This document shows, in pieces, positions 24,401-36,819 of a stretch of 64,000 nucleotides of DNA. The translations under genes were made by a program, and so were the position numbers. The DNA comes from Carya illinoinensis (lineage: Eukaryota; Streptophyta; Magnoliopsida; Fagales; Juglandaceae), in assembly GCF_018687715.1 (NCBI RefSeq), contig NC_056766.1, positions 18,769,001-18,833,000 on the forward strand. The letters run 5' to 3'. The notes beneath the pieces were generated by a model. The model saw only the letters and a list, made by a program, of their open reading frames with translations, had not been told where the DNA came from and did no database searches. Each line of letters opens with the position of its first letter. Within the stretch, counting starts at the first letter, position 1.

Positions 24401-27400
24401 TTTTTGAGTGCTCTACTTCTCTGTTTCAGCTATTTCGGGTATGAGAGTTAGGACTAGTTTGGGTGGTGAAGTATTCCGAGAATACTTTACCACTTTTTTT
24501 TTTATAAGTGAGAATACTCCACTACTATTCATTATTTTATCATTACTTTTCACATACTTTTTACTATTTTGTACTACTATTCAATATTTTATCATTACTT
24601 TTGCACTACCATTCACAGAGTATCTGACATCACCTTACCATCCAAACGCAACCTTAATCTCTCAAAGTTTGAACTAATATCGGTGGGAATTGTTCCCAAA
24701 GCGGCAGCTCTATCCTCTCTCTTCGGATGTAAGGTATCTTCTCTAACCCTGAAGTATCTTAGCATACCTTTGGGTGCTTCCTTTAAATTAGAGCAAATTT
24801 GGAATGTTTTGATTGAAAAGGTGGAGGACAGATTGGCATCTTGGAAGAGATTTTATCTATCTAAAGGTGGTAGGCTCACTTTGATACTCTCTAATCTCCC
24901 CACCTACTTTTTAACCTAGTTCCCACTCCCAGCAAAGATTGTCAACCGTATTGAGAAGCTACAATGTGATTTCTCGAGGAGTGGTTTGGGGGACAAGTTT
25001 AAGTTCCATCAAGTCAATTGGTCCATGGTTTGTACTCCATTTTCTGAGGGTGGATCGGAAATTCGTAACTTGATTAAGTTCAACCAAGCCCTATTGGGTA
25101 AATGGTTGTGGCAATACCAATACGAATTAGGGTTCATATGGAAGTCAGTTATAGATGCACAAGTTGGGGAGGCATGGGGTGATTGGTGCTCGAATGAGAT
25201 ACGAGGCCCACATGGGGTGGGTTTGTGGAAATACATCGGGTGGGGTTGGAAGCTCTTCTAGAGACATACACATATTGTAGTGGGTGATGGCTCTCGTGTC
25301 AAATTTTGATAAGACAAATGGTGTGGTGAACAAAGTCTCCAAGACACTTTCCCCGCCATATTTGAGCTCGCACGAGTAAAAGATGCAGCGATAGCGGATC
25401 TCTTGGCTTTCTCTAGTGGCTCCCCTCAATGGAATGTTCATTTTAGTATGGCAGCCCAAGATTGGGAGTCGAAGGTTATCACAAAGTTCTATGCGGCACT
25501 GTACTTCATGAGTATGACCAAGGGTACCATGGTCAATGGAACCCTTCCAAGAAAGGTAAATTCAAGATTAGATCATTTCACAAAGTTTTAACAAGCCCAG
25601 TCATGCCCACATTCCCATGGAAGAGCATTTGTTACACGAAATCTCCCTCAAAAGCAGCTTTTTTTGTTTGGACAGCAACATTGGGCAAAATTCTCACCAC
25701 AGATAACCTAAAGAAACATCGGGAAATGGTGTTGGACTGGTATTGCATGTGTAAGAAAGATGGAGAATCAGTTGACCATCCGTTTCTATATTGCGACGTG
25801 GCTAGGACAATGTGGGATATTTTTTTACAGGACTTGGATTATCATGGGTCATGCCACTTAGATTGGTAGATTTCCTAGCAAGTTGGAGAGGTCTCCGAGG
25901 TAATTCACAAGTTGCAGCAATCTGTAAAATGGTCCCTATCTGTATGTGTTTGTATATTAGGTAGGAGCAAAATGATAAAAGCTTCAAAAACCACAAGAGA
26001 ACAATGGAGGAGTTGAAAGTTTTTTTCTTTAAAACATTGTTTTCATGGGCGGGTCCATTGTTTGTAACAAACTAAATGTCCATGACTAAATGGCCATTGT
26101 TTTCATTAGTTGTAAACTCTAGTTAAGTACTTCTCATGTATACTCCTTGTGTACTTGGGCCTTACCTATTCTTATGAATAAAATTTCTTGATTACCAATC
26201 AAAAAAAAAAAAATGCAAACTAGATATAGAGAAGGCATATGATCATGTAAACTTGGCCTTGTATTATTTACTTGGGAGATGTGGTTTTGGGAAGAGATCG
26301 TGTTCTTTAATTGAGCATTGTATTTCAACAATCCATTTCTCGGGTGAATGGATCTCCAGTGGGTTTCTTTGCCAGTTCTTGGGGGCTGAGATAAGGGGGC
26401 CCTCTCTCTCTTTTTCTCTTTGCCATTGTGACGAATGCTCTCAGTCGTATGCTGGATGCTACTGTTGGTGGTGGATTTCTTTCAAGCTTCTTGGTGGGAG
26501 GTCCTAATCTTGGTCATGTCAATATTTCTCAACTTCTTTTTGTAGATGATGCATCACTCTTCTGTGAGCCAGACCATGGTCACATTCAATAATTTTTTTT
26601 TTTTATAGGTAAAAAAATATTTATTGATCCACGTAAATAGGCAAAGCCCATACAAGAAATATATGAGAAAAACAATATTAATTGAAACACAATGGTCACA
26701 TTCAATAATTGAGGGCACTCTTGCTTTGTTTAGAATTTGTCCCAAGATTGAAGTTTGAGAAGGCACATGTGGGTCCTATGAGTGATATTTGGAGTCTAGC
26801 AAGCATTATGGGTTGTAAGGTTGCTTCGTAACCTATGAAATATCTTGGTCTTCATTTGGGGGTTGCTTTTAAGGCAAAGACTAATTAGGATGGTGTGTTA
26901 GCAAGGATCGAAAGAAGGTTCCCATGATGGATAAGAACTATTTGTCAAAATGGGGCAGAATCACTTTAATCAAAAGCACACCCTCTAATCTCCCAAAATA
27001 TTTTCTCTTTTTCCTTTAACTGCAGGTGTGGCAACTTGCATTGAAAAATTGATCCATGCTTTTCTTAGGGAAGGAATTGGGGATGAAGCCAAGTTCCACC
27101 TTGTTAGTTGGTAGGGGTGAGATTCGGCCGGTCTAGACCGGAGAAATCGACCAAACCCAATTTTTATAGGACCGAATTCATTCAGTCCGATCCTGGTTCA
27201 AGGGTTTTTCACCCCGGACCAAACGAAATGAAACTAAATATAGATTTTTTATTTCTATATTATTTATATAAATAACTATATATAATTAATTATTAATATA
27301 TCACAATATTACATAAGTATTATATTTTTTAATGTATCACTATAATATATAGTACTGGTATATATTAATATATTAACATATTATAAGAGTTATAACATAA

Positions 27401-30400
27401 ATTATAGTATATGTGAATTTATAATAGTATTAGTATAGTGAACTTAATATGTTAGTATTAAATCATTATAACTACATAGAGTATTATTTAATATGGTATT
27501 ACCAATTTATCACTAATATATAGTATATTGGTAATACTACTAGTATAGTTATTAGTTATAGTATTGGTACCAAGTCTATAACTATATATATTTAGATCAA
27601 TGTATTATTATATTATTTAATGTATAACTATACTATATAGTACCAGTATATATTAATAATTGTACAATTTATTATATAACTTTCATTTAATAAGTCACTT
27701 AATTTTAATTTAGTATTTTAAATAAATTTTTTTTATTAATCAATTTAGAAAAAAGGGTTGGACAGAATGGACCGGACCGGACCTACCGGTCCCTAAGTAC
27801 GTTCAGTCTGGTCCAGTCCTAGGAAAATGATGGACCAAAAATTTCGGTGCATCCCCCCCCCCCCCCCCCCCCGGGGCGCCTCCGAACAAGATTGTTCTCA
27901 CCCCCATTTAGTTGGGACAAACTTTGCTTCCCGATCTCTTGACAATGATTGGGGGTTCGAAACTTGAGGACCTTTAATAAGGCCCTTCTTGGGAAGTGGT
28001 TGTGGAGATAACATCAGGAGGAGGCGGCTTTGTGAAAGGTTGTTGTTGATTCTAAGTATGGGAGCATTAGGGGGAGATGGTATTCTAGGGGTGCTCATGG
28101 AGTGGGGTTGTGAAAAAATATCTGAAGAGGATGGGGGGAAGGGGGTTTCAAGTACTTCAAATTTGAGGTAGGAATGGGCTCTAGAGTTTGTTTCTGGCAC
28201 AATTCTTGGTGTGGTGCTAGGGCCTTAAGAGTGCACTCTCTACTCTCTTTCAAATTGCACATGATAAGGAGGCTACGGTGGCAGATTTTCTGGATAGCCC
28301 CAATGACTCATCATGGTGGAACATCTATTTTCTTAAAGTGGCACAAGATTGGGAATTAGGAACCATTGCTGATGTTCAGCTTCTTGTATGCTATGAGTAT
28401 TGGTAATGTTGTGGAGGATAGGATGATCTGGACTCAAGCTGCGAGTATGAGATTCACAAATCGATCTTTTTCAAAGGCTCTATCAATTCAACATAGTAAC
28501 CATTTTCCTTGGACGACCATATGGAGATGTAAGGTACCTCCCAAGGTAGCTTCTATTTTTGTTCGACTGCTTCTCTTGGGAAAATCCTTACCACCAACAA
28601 TCTGAGGAAGTGTGGTCTTCTTGTATGGGCTGGTGTTATTTGTTTAAGAAAAATGAGGAAACTATGGATCATTTACTATTACATTGAGCGGTGGCCAGGT
28701 TTTGTGGGATGACATATTTAGCCTAACTAGAGTGGCATGAGTAATGCCTAGAAGGGTAGTGGATGTTTTTGTGTGCTAGAGAGGTCTTCAGGGTAACACC
28801 CATATTGCTGCTATGTGGAAATTGACAGCGATCCTTGGACGAGCTTAAGAAATTCTTCTTCAGCACAACTTCAACGGGGCTAGTTTTCATAATTTCCTTG
28901 TATCCACTACTAGTTCTTAGTTGTAGCTAGGTGTTCTCCTTGTAAACCTCTTGTGTACTTGGGCTACGCCTACCTTTCTATCAACAAAATATTATCTTAC
29001 CTGCCAAGTTACTTCTCTATTTGAATGCACAATAACACAATCTAATTTGCAGCAACTAAAGTTTAATGGTCATGTCATGGAAGAACACCATCAAATGTTG
29101 TGATTAGAAATGGTAAAAATAGTAACCAAGAAGGCAAACAAGAGAAAAAATAAATAAAAATAAAAATAAAAATAAAATAAAATTGCTCATAATATAACCA
29201 ACCGCGAACATTTGGATTCCATGCCGATGAACTCTAATGCAAATGAAAACTCGTCACTTTATAAGAACAAGGTAAAGTTTGAGGTTGTAGGTTCAAGATA
29301 CACAAATTATGAGTGACTTACCAATATTCTTGGGCATTTCACTTAGTTTTGTTTTGACTAGTTTTAAATTTCATTAATGTTTCACCAAATTTGCAGATGA
29401 GCTTGTAATTTGTTAAAGTACTCTCCATGGAAGCCCAAGTATAAGGGAATGAGTCCACACCCATATCTAGGCCCAAACTAATGAAGTAACTCTTTTACGT
29501 CTAAGGTCAAGTGTCCATGACAATTAGTTCTTTAGTTATGCAAAAAAAGTGGATTAGGAATTCTTTTAAAAAGAAAAAGAAAATACCCAAATCAGGCTAG
29601 GACTAACTAGGTCTAAGGGTTAAAATCAGTTTTTTTATGAAGGTCTCGAAATTTATAAATTAATTTTTTTATATAAGGGATTTTTCATTTTCTCTTTTTT
29701 CATGACAATTTTATAAAAAAAAAAACGAAGAGGTTGGCAACCTAGGTAGACAAGGTGTATACAAGAGAAAGCACCGGACTAGGAAGGAGAAGGAAAGCAT
29801 TCCTTAACATTGCTATCCTATAGTTCTAATCACATGGCAAGAACGTTTACAAATATTCAGTGAATTCAGTGATTAGTACATCTGCTCAAAATGGGAATGG
29901 GCACAGGTGGTAATCAAGTAAATTTAGTGATTATACATTCATCACAAGCTGAGACTGAAAGGAACAGGATTAGGATGTGTTATATGCTTCCAAATATTAA
30001 CCCTCAAACGTTTACACCACTTTTACTGGTAATATATGGCACTTGCTTGATGATCGTATTTTTTTTGTTCTTATAACATGTTTCCAAAATGTTTTATTCA
30101 ACAAAAAGCAATCACACTGCACAAATCCAGGAATTGAAAAGAGCTCTGGAATTGCCGAATATCCTTCTAAAGAATGGAGTTGACAACATTGGAAGGAAAA
30201 ATTTCAATCTTTGTTCTTGTTCACAAAGTCCCGCAAAACAAGGTGATTCCCAATGGGCTTTGGTCTTCAAACTCCACTGACAAAGAAATTTATGATATGA
30301 ACAAGCTCGGGGTCTTAGACTATTTAACATTGCATCTCAAAATTTTATTCCAAGTTAACTATGCTTAAGATGGGTTCAATTTCTAGTAATGGGTTCCTTC

Positions 30401-30895
30401 CAAAGGAATAGTCTAGCTCCAAATGCTTGAAAGAAAGCATAAATAAATGAAACCTTCCTCTACTAACCTGTCATACAAAATACTGTTCAACCTAATGAAA
30501 TATTATCAATTACACCAAAATCATAAAGCAAAAGCATGCAAAGAACAAATCCAGCTCAAACTTACCTTTGCCACTGCTGCCTGCTTAGACTTAGTCGATC
30601 TAGATTTGTGTGATAACACCCTAGACAAGCGTGGTATCCCGTCATTGATATCATCCGGATCCTGTCCATATGTAACTACATTCGTGTCCTGATACGAAAA
30701 AGGTCCTCCTAACTGCTTATCCACGCTTTCACCAACAGGTGATGGGGTCAAATGGCCATTTATTTTTGGGGGGAAAACGGCTCCAGCACCATTATTAGAA
30801 TGACCATTAGCGTGTGGAAAGCTTCCTCTAGGAGCATTATCTACAGTCAGATCCTCAACGGTGGATCTTCCCGGCCTCGAGCAAATACCACCCAT
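15488..30895 (-). CDS. PSI1: PSK SIMULATOR 1-type protein (DUF3475/DUF668), 12 exons
   Basis: The coding exons, all frame-consistent, are 30895-30566, 21545-21220, 21090-20998, 20896-20806, 20304-20211, 19563-19466, 19121-19052, 18692-18589, 16864-16748, 16558-16482, 16126-16082 and 16004-15488. They sum to 1962 nt (653 residues), close to the family's usual length. The protein starts MGGICSR, a myristoylation signal (Gly2) with a possible palmitoyl Cys5. A Ser/Asn-rich leader is followed by the DUF3475 region ([23 protein letters not shown] in exon 2) and the DUF668 region ([15 protein letters not shown] in exon 8 through [19 protein letters not shown] in exon 12). The tail is basic and Ser-rich. 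In Arabidopsis, PSI proteins promote growth in connection with phytosulfokine signalling and are reported as nuclear; the biochemical activity is not established. Intron 1 (30565-21546) is about 9 kb because of LINE insertions. A 5' UTR intron is likely but unresolved. Confidence 0.93.
16637..16665. repeat. (TA)n microsatellite in PSI1 intron 9
   Basis: An uninterrupted TA run lies in the intron between the exons ending at 16748 and starting at 16558. Confidence 0.95.
19220..19322 (-). mobile_element. Very short LINE tail (81 bp) in PSI1 intron 6
   Basis: Perfect 11-bp target duplications 'aacactgcata' lie at 19220-19230 and 19312-19322. Between them are a T26 run (poly(A) on the minus strand) and about 50 bp that read, on the minus strand, 'tttttgatgaaattctta' just before the tail, a common plant L1 3' end. 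This is a severely 5'-truncated LINE insertion oriented with the host gene. Confidence 0.8.
22400..26212 (+). mobile_element. Degenerate L1-type LINE in PSI1 intron 1 (antisense to the gene)
   Basis: Translated fragments across several frames follow L1 order. Endonuclease C-terminal part lies at 22515-23075 ([19 protein letters not shown]). [22 protein letters not shown] linker is at 23211-23330. Reverse transcriptase lies at about 23860-24920 (LDMEKAYD; the catalytic box is degenerate, ADDTLIF near 24355). A zinc-binding RVT segment is at about 25620-25830 ([16 protein letters not shown]). The 3' end reads 'gtgtacttgggcc...tgaataaaatttcttg' with a poly(A) run ending at 26212. Many stops and frameshifts make it non-functional. 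A Tourist-like MITE interrupts it at 24451-24653. The 5' end, including most of the endonuclease and ORF1, is missing. Confidence 0.88.
24448..24656. mobile_element. Tourist-like (PIF/Harbinger) MITE inside the LINE
   Basis: The element body at 24451-24653 (203 bp) is flanked by TTA on both sides (24448-24450 and 24654-24656), the duplication typical of PIF/Harbinger elements. The left end is GGACTAGTTTGGGTGGTGAA; the right end reverse-complemented is GGTTGCGTTTGGATGGTAAG. Removing the insert restores the LINE frame (...SGMRV then [11 protein letters not shown]), which confirms the borders. Confidence 0.85.
26576..26710 (-). mobile_element. Very short LINE tail (97 bp) nested in LINE 2
   Basis: A 19-bp direct repeat, 'atggtcacattcaataatt', flanks 26595-26691. 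The insert starts with a T-rich run (minus-strand poly(A)) and reads, on the minus strand, as an L1-like 3' terminus ('tgggctttgcctatttacg', 'gatcaataaatatttttt'). Only the last ~100 bp of the source element were copied. Confidence 0.85.
27104..27915. mobile_element. hAT-like non-autonomous element nested in LINE 2
   Basis: Eight-bp target duplications 'ttagttgg' lie at 27104-27111 and 27908-27915. The left terminus is TAGGGGTGAGA; the right terminus reverse-complemented is TGGGGGTGAGA (10 of 11 match). The duplication lies in LINE codons (HLVSW then [10 protein letters not shown]), so excision would restore the LINE. The interior is very AT-rich with subterminal 'ggaccggaccgg / ccggtctagaccgg' blocks and a C20 run (27853-27872). 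It has no coding capacity. Confidence 0.82.
28991..30565. other. Remaining part of PSI1 intron 1
   Basis: Single-copy-looking intron sequence with simple A/T-rich runs. I found no exon or recognisable element in it. Confidence 0.5.
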
Positions 30896-31720
30896 CGTAT
30901 TGATGAGCACAAACTATAACTCACTTCTTATTCACCAATTCCATACAAAAGCCAGGAAATTGGCCTATTTACAAGAACTAAGAGTAGCCCTTGCGTCCAG
31001 AAATTCAAAACTGGAAGTACTAGAGGAAAACCAGAAGCTCCTTTAGTTCGCACAGCTAGGTATTTAATCACACTGGTTTGAAACTAATAATGAAATATCC
31101 TAGTTAGTTCCACTGATACATCCACAGCACTAATACCGATCACAACCGAAGCTCCAGCCCAATTAAATCCTAGATCACCAAACTGTGAATCAACAAAAAT
31201 CCAAACCGCAAATCAGAACCTGCAAATCAAAAAGAAAGTAAGAATCATTAATTCTATACGAAATATTATGACAGAATCGTCTAAATTGATTTTTTTTAAA
31301 TAAAAAGAACAATAAAAAAAAGAAGAAGAAACAGTTTTTGATTGAAGGGGAGATCAAAATAAACAAACCCACAAATTTTATTACATTAAAGAAACTAAAT
31401 TTAAGGCCAATCGCTATTACCAAGAAACAGAACAACGCTGCGGATAGATGCATACAAAACAAAAAACAAAAAAGGAAAAGAAAACAGATAACAAGGTAGA
31501 GAGACAGAGAGGAAGAGAAGTTCACCAGCTTGATAGAAAGAGAAGGGTGGGGGAGTTGGAGTTGGATCTGTTAGAAAAACGGAGGATATGAAGATGATGG
31601 CGAAAGGCAAAGGTAGGAGCAGGTAAAGAAAGAAGGAACCCAAAGCCCAAAAGGCAGAACAGAGAAAGGGAGGCACAACTGAGGAGTCAGTCAAGACTCA
31701 ACAAAACCTTCTGTTCTTCT

Positions 31721-31756
<36 letters not shown>

Positions 31757-31760
31757 CTCC
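30896..31760 (-). promoter_or_regulatory. 5' UTR and promoter region of the PSI1-type gene
   Basis: Upstream of the ATG at 30895 the minus strand becomes pyrimidine-rich (about 31400-31700), as plant leaders often are. A (CT)n run on + (31724-31752; GA on the gene strand) marks the distal end. A leader intron is likely: a candidate donor 'caagctg|gtgaac' lies near 31530 and candidate acceptors lie between 30900 and 31050. These are inferences; the transcription start is not visible. Confidence 0.45.
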
Positions 31761-31959
31761 ATTTTGATTATGGCAGTAATACTTGCAAGCTACCAAAGCC
31801 GCAGCCCCAACCAAAAAGGACAGACTTGGCTTCCTGCTGTGGTCAAAACCTCTCCAGCCCATACTCTCACCCTTTTACCATTCTCCTTCCCTCGCTTTCG
31901 TTCACCACTCTCCACCCTCGCGCGTGCTCTCCCTATCTCCCAAATTAACCCAAATATAA

Positions 31960-34900
31960 ATTCAAAATTGGCCAGATTATTACTAATTTATACCTTTTTA
32001 TTATTGATTTTATTGGAGATAAATGATAATTATTATTATGGACTGTGTAAATATTACATATTTTTTAAAAAAATATTAAATAAATATGATATCTATCTAA
32101 AAAAAATTAATAATAAGCTCAACTTTTTTTTTAAATGAGTATGAGATATTTGCACGACTTATGATTATATCTAACATTATTCTTCGTTTTTATTTATAAA
32201 AAAATTCTTCTTCTTTTTACTTTAAAATTGACATCAAATTTTAATATACATCGACGTTCTGCCTCAATTAGAAAAGAGTAATGTTATTCATGATTTCAAT
32301 TCTCATGATTTTTTCATATTTCATAATGTGATATTAGATGATTGGAGATTATTTATTATATTTGACATGTGAACCCATTACCTAATATTATATTATGAAA
32401 TGATGAGAGGATGATAAAAAAATTATGAATTGATTTTTTATTTAGAGAAATATGTGATAAATTTCACATAAACCGCAATATGAATTTACAAATGAATGTA
32501 TTAGAATTTACAATATCCCAAACAACAATGTTGTAGTTTTAAAAGATCAACAAGTTGCATGAATCAAAGCTTAATAAACAGAAATGCTAAATCCCAAATT
32601 CGGGAGCTTTTTTTTTCCATTTTTTTTTTTTTTACTTAGTGATTAAATAAAATTTTTTTAAGTGACGTTGAGAATTTTAAAAATAAATAAATATATAAAA
32701 ATATAAAAAAAATTAAAATTAACAAAAAAACTATATTCGATGAATTTTCGGTACCTGTAGCACTGCTCCTTAATAAAACCAGTTTGACAATAATCAGTCA
32801 AAGTTTGACAAAAAGAAAAAAAGCCTTCTCAATTCTCTTACGTGTCATTTTATATTATTTACTGAAACGGAAGAAGAAAATTTAGGATTGTAATGACAAA
32901 TTGAAAATAACCAATTAAAAATCTTTTGACTTAAGTAAAATAATTTTGTCCCTAATGAAAATATTGAATTATTTTTTATATTTTATATAAAAATTAAAAA
33001 AAATTATAATAAGTAAATAAAATGAAAGAAAAATTAAAAACTATTTATATTTAAGTTGTATTGAGATGTTGAGATGAGATGTGATTAATTGCGTATATAA
33101 ACAAGACCTTTCCCTCACCTTTTTAGAAAAGGATAGAAAAATCTAGAAAATACATAAAAAAAAAAAATCTATTTTTTTAATGTCAATTTTACTTTTTTTT
33201 AGAAAAAAAAAAAATCTATTTTTATGTGCATAAAAAACCTATGTCTAATATTACTCAAGTTTGAATACATGGATGGTCTCCTTTTTTGTAAATTCAATGA
33301 ATTTTAGTTTCCCTCACCTTAATCAATTTTTTTTTAATGTGGTTATTACTGGTGATTGAAAAATAGGATCGAGATCTCTATAGATCATACCGTATTTAAT
33401 AAGTATTTATTTATTACCTGTATGCATTTATTGAACAGTGTTAATAATTGGAGGGCTTTGAATTTTAGATATTCATTCAAATCAAAAAAAATAATATTAT
33501 ATATAATTATGGAGTACATAAATGCTATATAATTTCTTTGAAAAAAATAAGATTTATTATTAAATAATTAATTTCCTTTTTTCATGTGATGACGCTTATG
33601 GACCACATTTTTAAAAAAAAAAATAATTACAATCGTGAGTACGTAAGTACCGTATAATTATTTTAAAAAATAAATAAATAAATATAAGATTAATATAAAA
33701 AAAATTAATTTTTTAATAATAGAACTTACTATTTTTTAAAAAGACTATATAATACTAACTATACGTAACATTACTTATTTTAATTTTCATTCGGTAATAC
33801 ATCTTGAATTTTTCAGAATTTATAATTAAAATCATTTCGTCAAAATCTTTTTTAAAATTTTAAGTTACTCACTTACCACGTGGCATTAATGTCACTTATC
33901 AACTAATAAGAAGCTAATCGTGGTAGTCATATTGTTAAAAAATAACTAAAATAAAATAATATCAGTTTAACAATCCAAAAACTATTTTAAAAGCCCATTT
34001 TCTAAAAAAATGTTATAAAATTATTTTAGGAAAAAGATTAAATTTCAAAATTAAAAGAATTTTCTATTAAAAAAAAAAAAAAGTTTTTAACCCATCTTGT
34101 GCAGGGGGAAATTATGGAACGGAGTCAATGGACGCTGCCGACCTCAGCGAACCATGGCTGCCGACCTCTGGGGTGGTTCGAATTTCGAAATATCTGTCAT
34201 TGTCAATCCAATAATGTACGAATTCTGTAAATAATATAAATATAAATATCTTGAAGAGCTCATTATTAAAAAAATTATTTTTTATATAAATTTATATTTA
34301 TTTATTTTTTAAATAAAAATATAATATTTACACAGTCTATAATTATAAATATTATTTTTTAATCATAAATTTGTTCAAATGTGATATTAATGCACATGGC
34401 AAGTGAGCAATTTGAAATTTTATTTGAGTTACACAAAATGCCTTAATTGTAAATTTTGAAAAATCAAAAGAAAATAAATTAGTAATATTATATATAATTT
34501 AAAAATTCGCAAGTTCCGTAAACTCTATTTAGAAAAACAAAACAAAATTCATGTAAGTTCGAGAGTTTTCTTATTTTTTTTTAATGAGAGTACACGAGAT
34601 TTTTATATATAAGACTGTATCTAACATTAATTATAAGATGCAGATACTATTATATTATAAATAGAGATTGAGAGAGTTTGTAGCCTAGCATGATTACAAG
34701 ACTCAGTATTCCACCTAAAACTCATTTCAGAATTCAGGTCAATTCTCTATATTGAATGTTGATCGTTACGTATAGACAAATACAGTTGAAGGTAAGCATT
34801 TTTATTGTGCATTCGTGTAATTGGGTTTAAATTTCCTACATCTTATTTATTTTGTTCCTCAAAGCAAATAAAGAGAAAATCTGAAAATGTAATAACATTC

Positions 34901-36800
34901 ATAAATGAAGATCAAGTAATATAAGAACAAGATAGGAAAGTAATTATAAATTTGTTTGAATATAATTTTTTTTTAATTCGAAAAATTTTGTAATATTTTT
35001 TGTATTTTGTTTAGAAGTTTGAGAAAGTTATATTTGTCATATTGGGTTTTGTGTTTGGATAATAATTTGTTTGAATATAATTTTTTTTTAATTTAAAAAT
35101 TTTGTATTATTTTTTATATTTTGTATTTACCGTATTGGTTTTGTGTTTGGATAATAATTAAGTGGTAATTAGATTAAAAAAATTAAAAATTTGAAATTAA
35201 AAAAAATTATATTTAAGTAATATTTAGAAATAAAATATCTTAAAATATCTAAGAATATCTTAGAATAGATTATTACACAAACAAGGCTTAAATCTATGTT
35301 TCCTATTAAGCTCAATAAACTATGTAGATATTCTGGTTATTTTCTCCATTGACTTAATGGTAAGAAAATATCTAGAAACATGTGGTATTTACCAAAAACA
35401 TAATAATTAATATCTTTTATGTGGATTGGAATATAATGATTATGAGAAATGATAAACATACATAGCTTTTTCACAACATTTTACATAACAATATTTTGTA
35501 ATGAGTGCTATTTTTGTAAAATATCTTATAAAAATAATATTATTTTATAAAAAAATCCTTATTTTACAACATATATTGTGAAATACATTGTGTGGAAATC
35601 ATTACTATATTACTTAAATAGTGATCCTAGAACAACTATATTACAATCTAATTACAACCAAGTATTAAAAAAAAAAAAAAGTTGCAAGGATAGAATTTCT
35701 GTATTAAAGTAAAAAGAAATTAATATTTTAATATGATTTAGTAGTTGAGTTGTGATATAGTTGGCGTTGTATTATTGTCCTTCCACGTACCTACACGGCA
35801 GGTTAGAGCAAATGGCTACACCAGTGCGCTTAGCATATAGGAAAATTCTATTTATTTTTTTATTATTAACCTTTCAACATTCATTGACGTGGCATTAAAT
35901 AATAGGCTCACAAATTAAATATAATAAAAAATCTCTAATTATTTAATACCACATTATAAGATGATGGTAAAATAGATGATTAGCAATATTACTCTAATAT
36001 CCAAGTTAGTTTTTAATAATAATAACAACAACAACAACAACAGCAATAATAATAATAATGTTAGTGAATAGATAGAAAATTGTCATGTCAAATATACTAT
36101 AAACTTTTGAATTATTGATGAAGATCTGATAGTCAAGATTATACATGATAAACTATTTTTCGTCCATAAATAAAATTAGATAGAAATATCATTTCATGAA
36201 AAATTAAAACCAATAATTTGAAAGTTGATTAATATGCCAATATCTCAAAAGTGATAGTTTAGACACAATAGAAGACGCCAAAAGTTTGATGAACTGATGA
36301 CATATGACCTAATTCTTTGAATGAAAAACTCAAAACCCTCTTGAACCCTTGTATAAAAAACAAAAAGATACAATAGAGAGATGCGAAATATAAGATTCTA
36401 TCGCAAGCGAGATTTGCGGATAATATTATCATGATCAGATACTTGCATTGTTGATGGTACCACTCAACAGAGAAGGTTTAATCCAACAAATTGACAAATC
36501 CTTGTGTTCTTTGTATCCTTCCTTGTTTTTGTGTGGTATCCATTGCTCCAATACCCATTTCTCAATAATATCTTCACAATCTTTGTTCTTAAATTTTTAT
36601 GTTCAACATCACTCTCAATAATTATGTCCTTTGGTTGACAAAACTGGCTTGTTTTCTGTTGCAATTCATCTAAAGGTTGTTTGATTGTGTTTTTCTTTCC
36701 TTTTCTTTTTTGCATTTTATCTAGTCATGTTACATTATGTTGATGTCAAATTTTGGCTTCGTCAATCAACAATTGGTCGGATAATTCAAAGATGATGTCG
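31960..36800. other. AT-rich intergenic DNA with repeat debris
   Basis: No coding region is recognised. A MITE-like end ('gttgagatgagatgtgatt') lies near 33060-33115. A direct duplication of about 115 bp ('tttgtttgaatataa' at 34951 and about 35066) lies beside 'gtgtttggataataa' blocks, probably remnants of the same MITE group as at 41901. A (AAC/AAT)n trinucleotide run lies at about 36015-36060. Confidence 0.5.
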
Positions 36801-36819
36801 ATAGAAGAGATGTGTAGTA

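Larger units (their letters stand above)
26213..28990 (+). mobile_element. Second 5'-truncated L1-type LINE in PSI1 intron 1
   Basis: It begins within the reverse transcriptase ([11 protein letters not shown]) directly after the poly(A) of the first LINE and is related to it but clearly diverged. It keeps a catalytic FVDD box ([12 protein letters not shown], near 26535-26570). The zinc-binding segment and a 3' end 'tcttgtgtacttgggct' like that of the first LINE follow, with the end near 28990 and no poly(A) left. It is interrupted by a tiny LINE tail (26595-26691) and by an hAT-like element (27112-27906). Numerous stops make it non-functional. Confidence 0.85.

Noticed and set aside
31764..32138. 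124-residue plus-strand frame upstream of PSI1
   Set aside because: It crosses from promoter-like sequence into AT-rich DNA with a Lys/Asn/Tyr-rich tail, and shows no domain or splice pattern.
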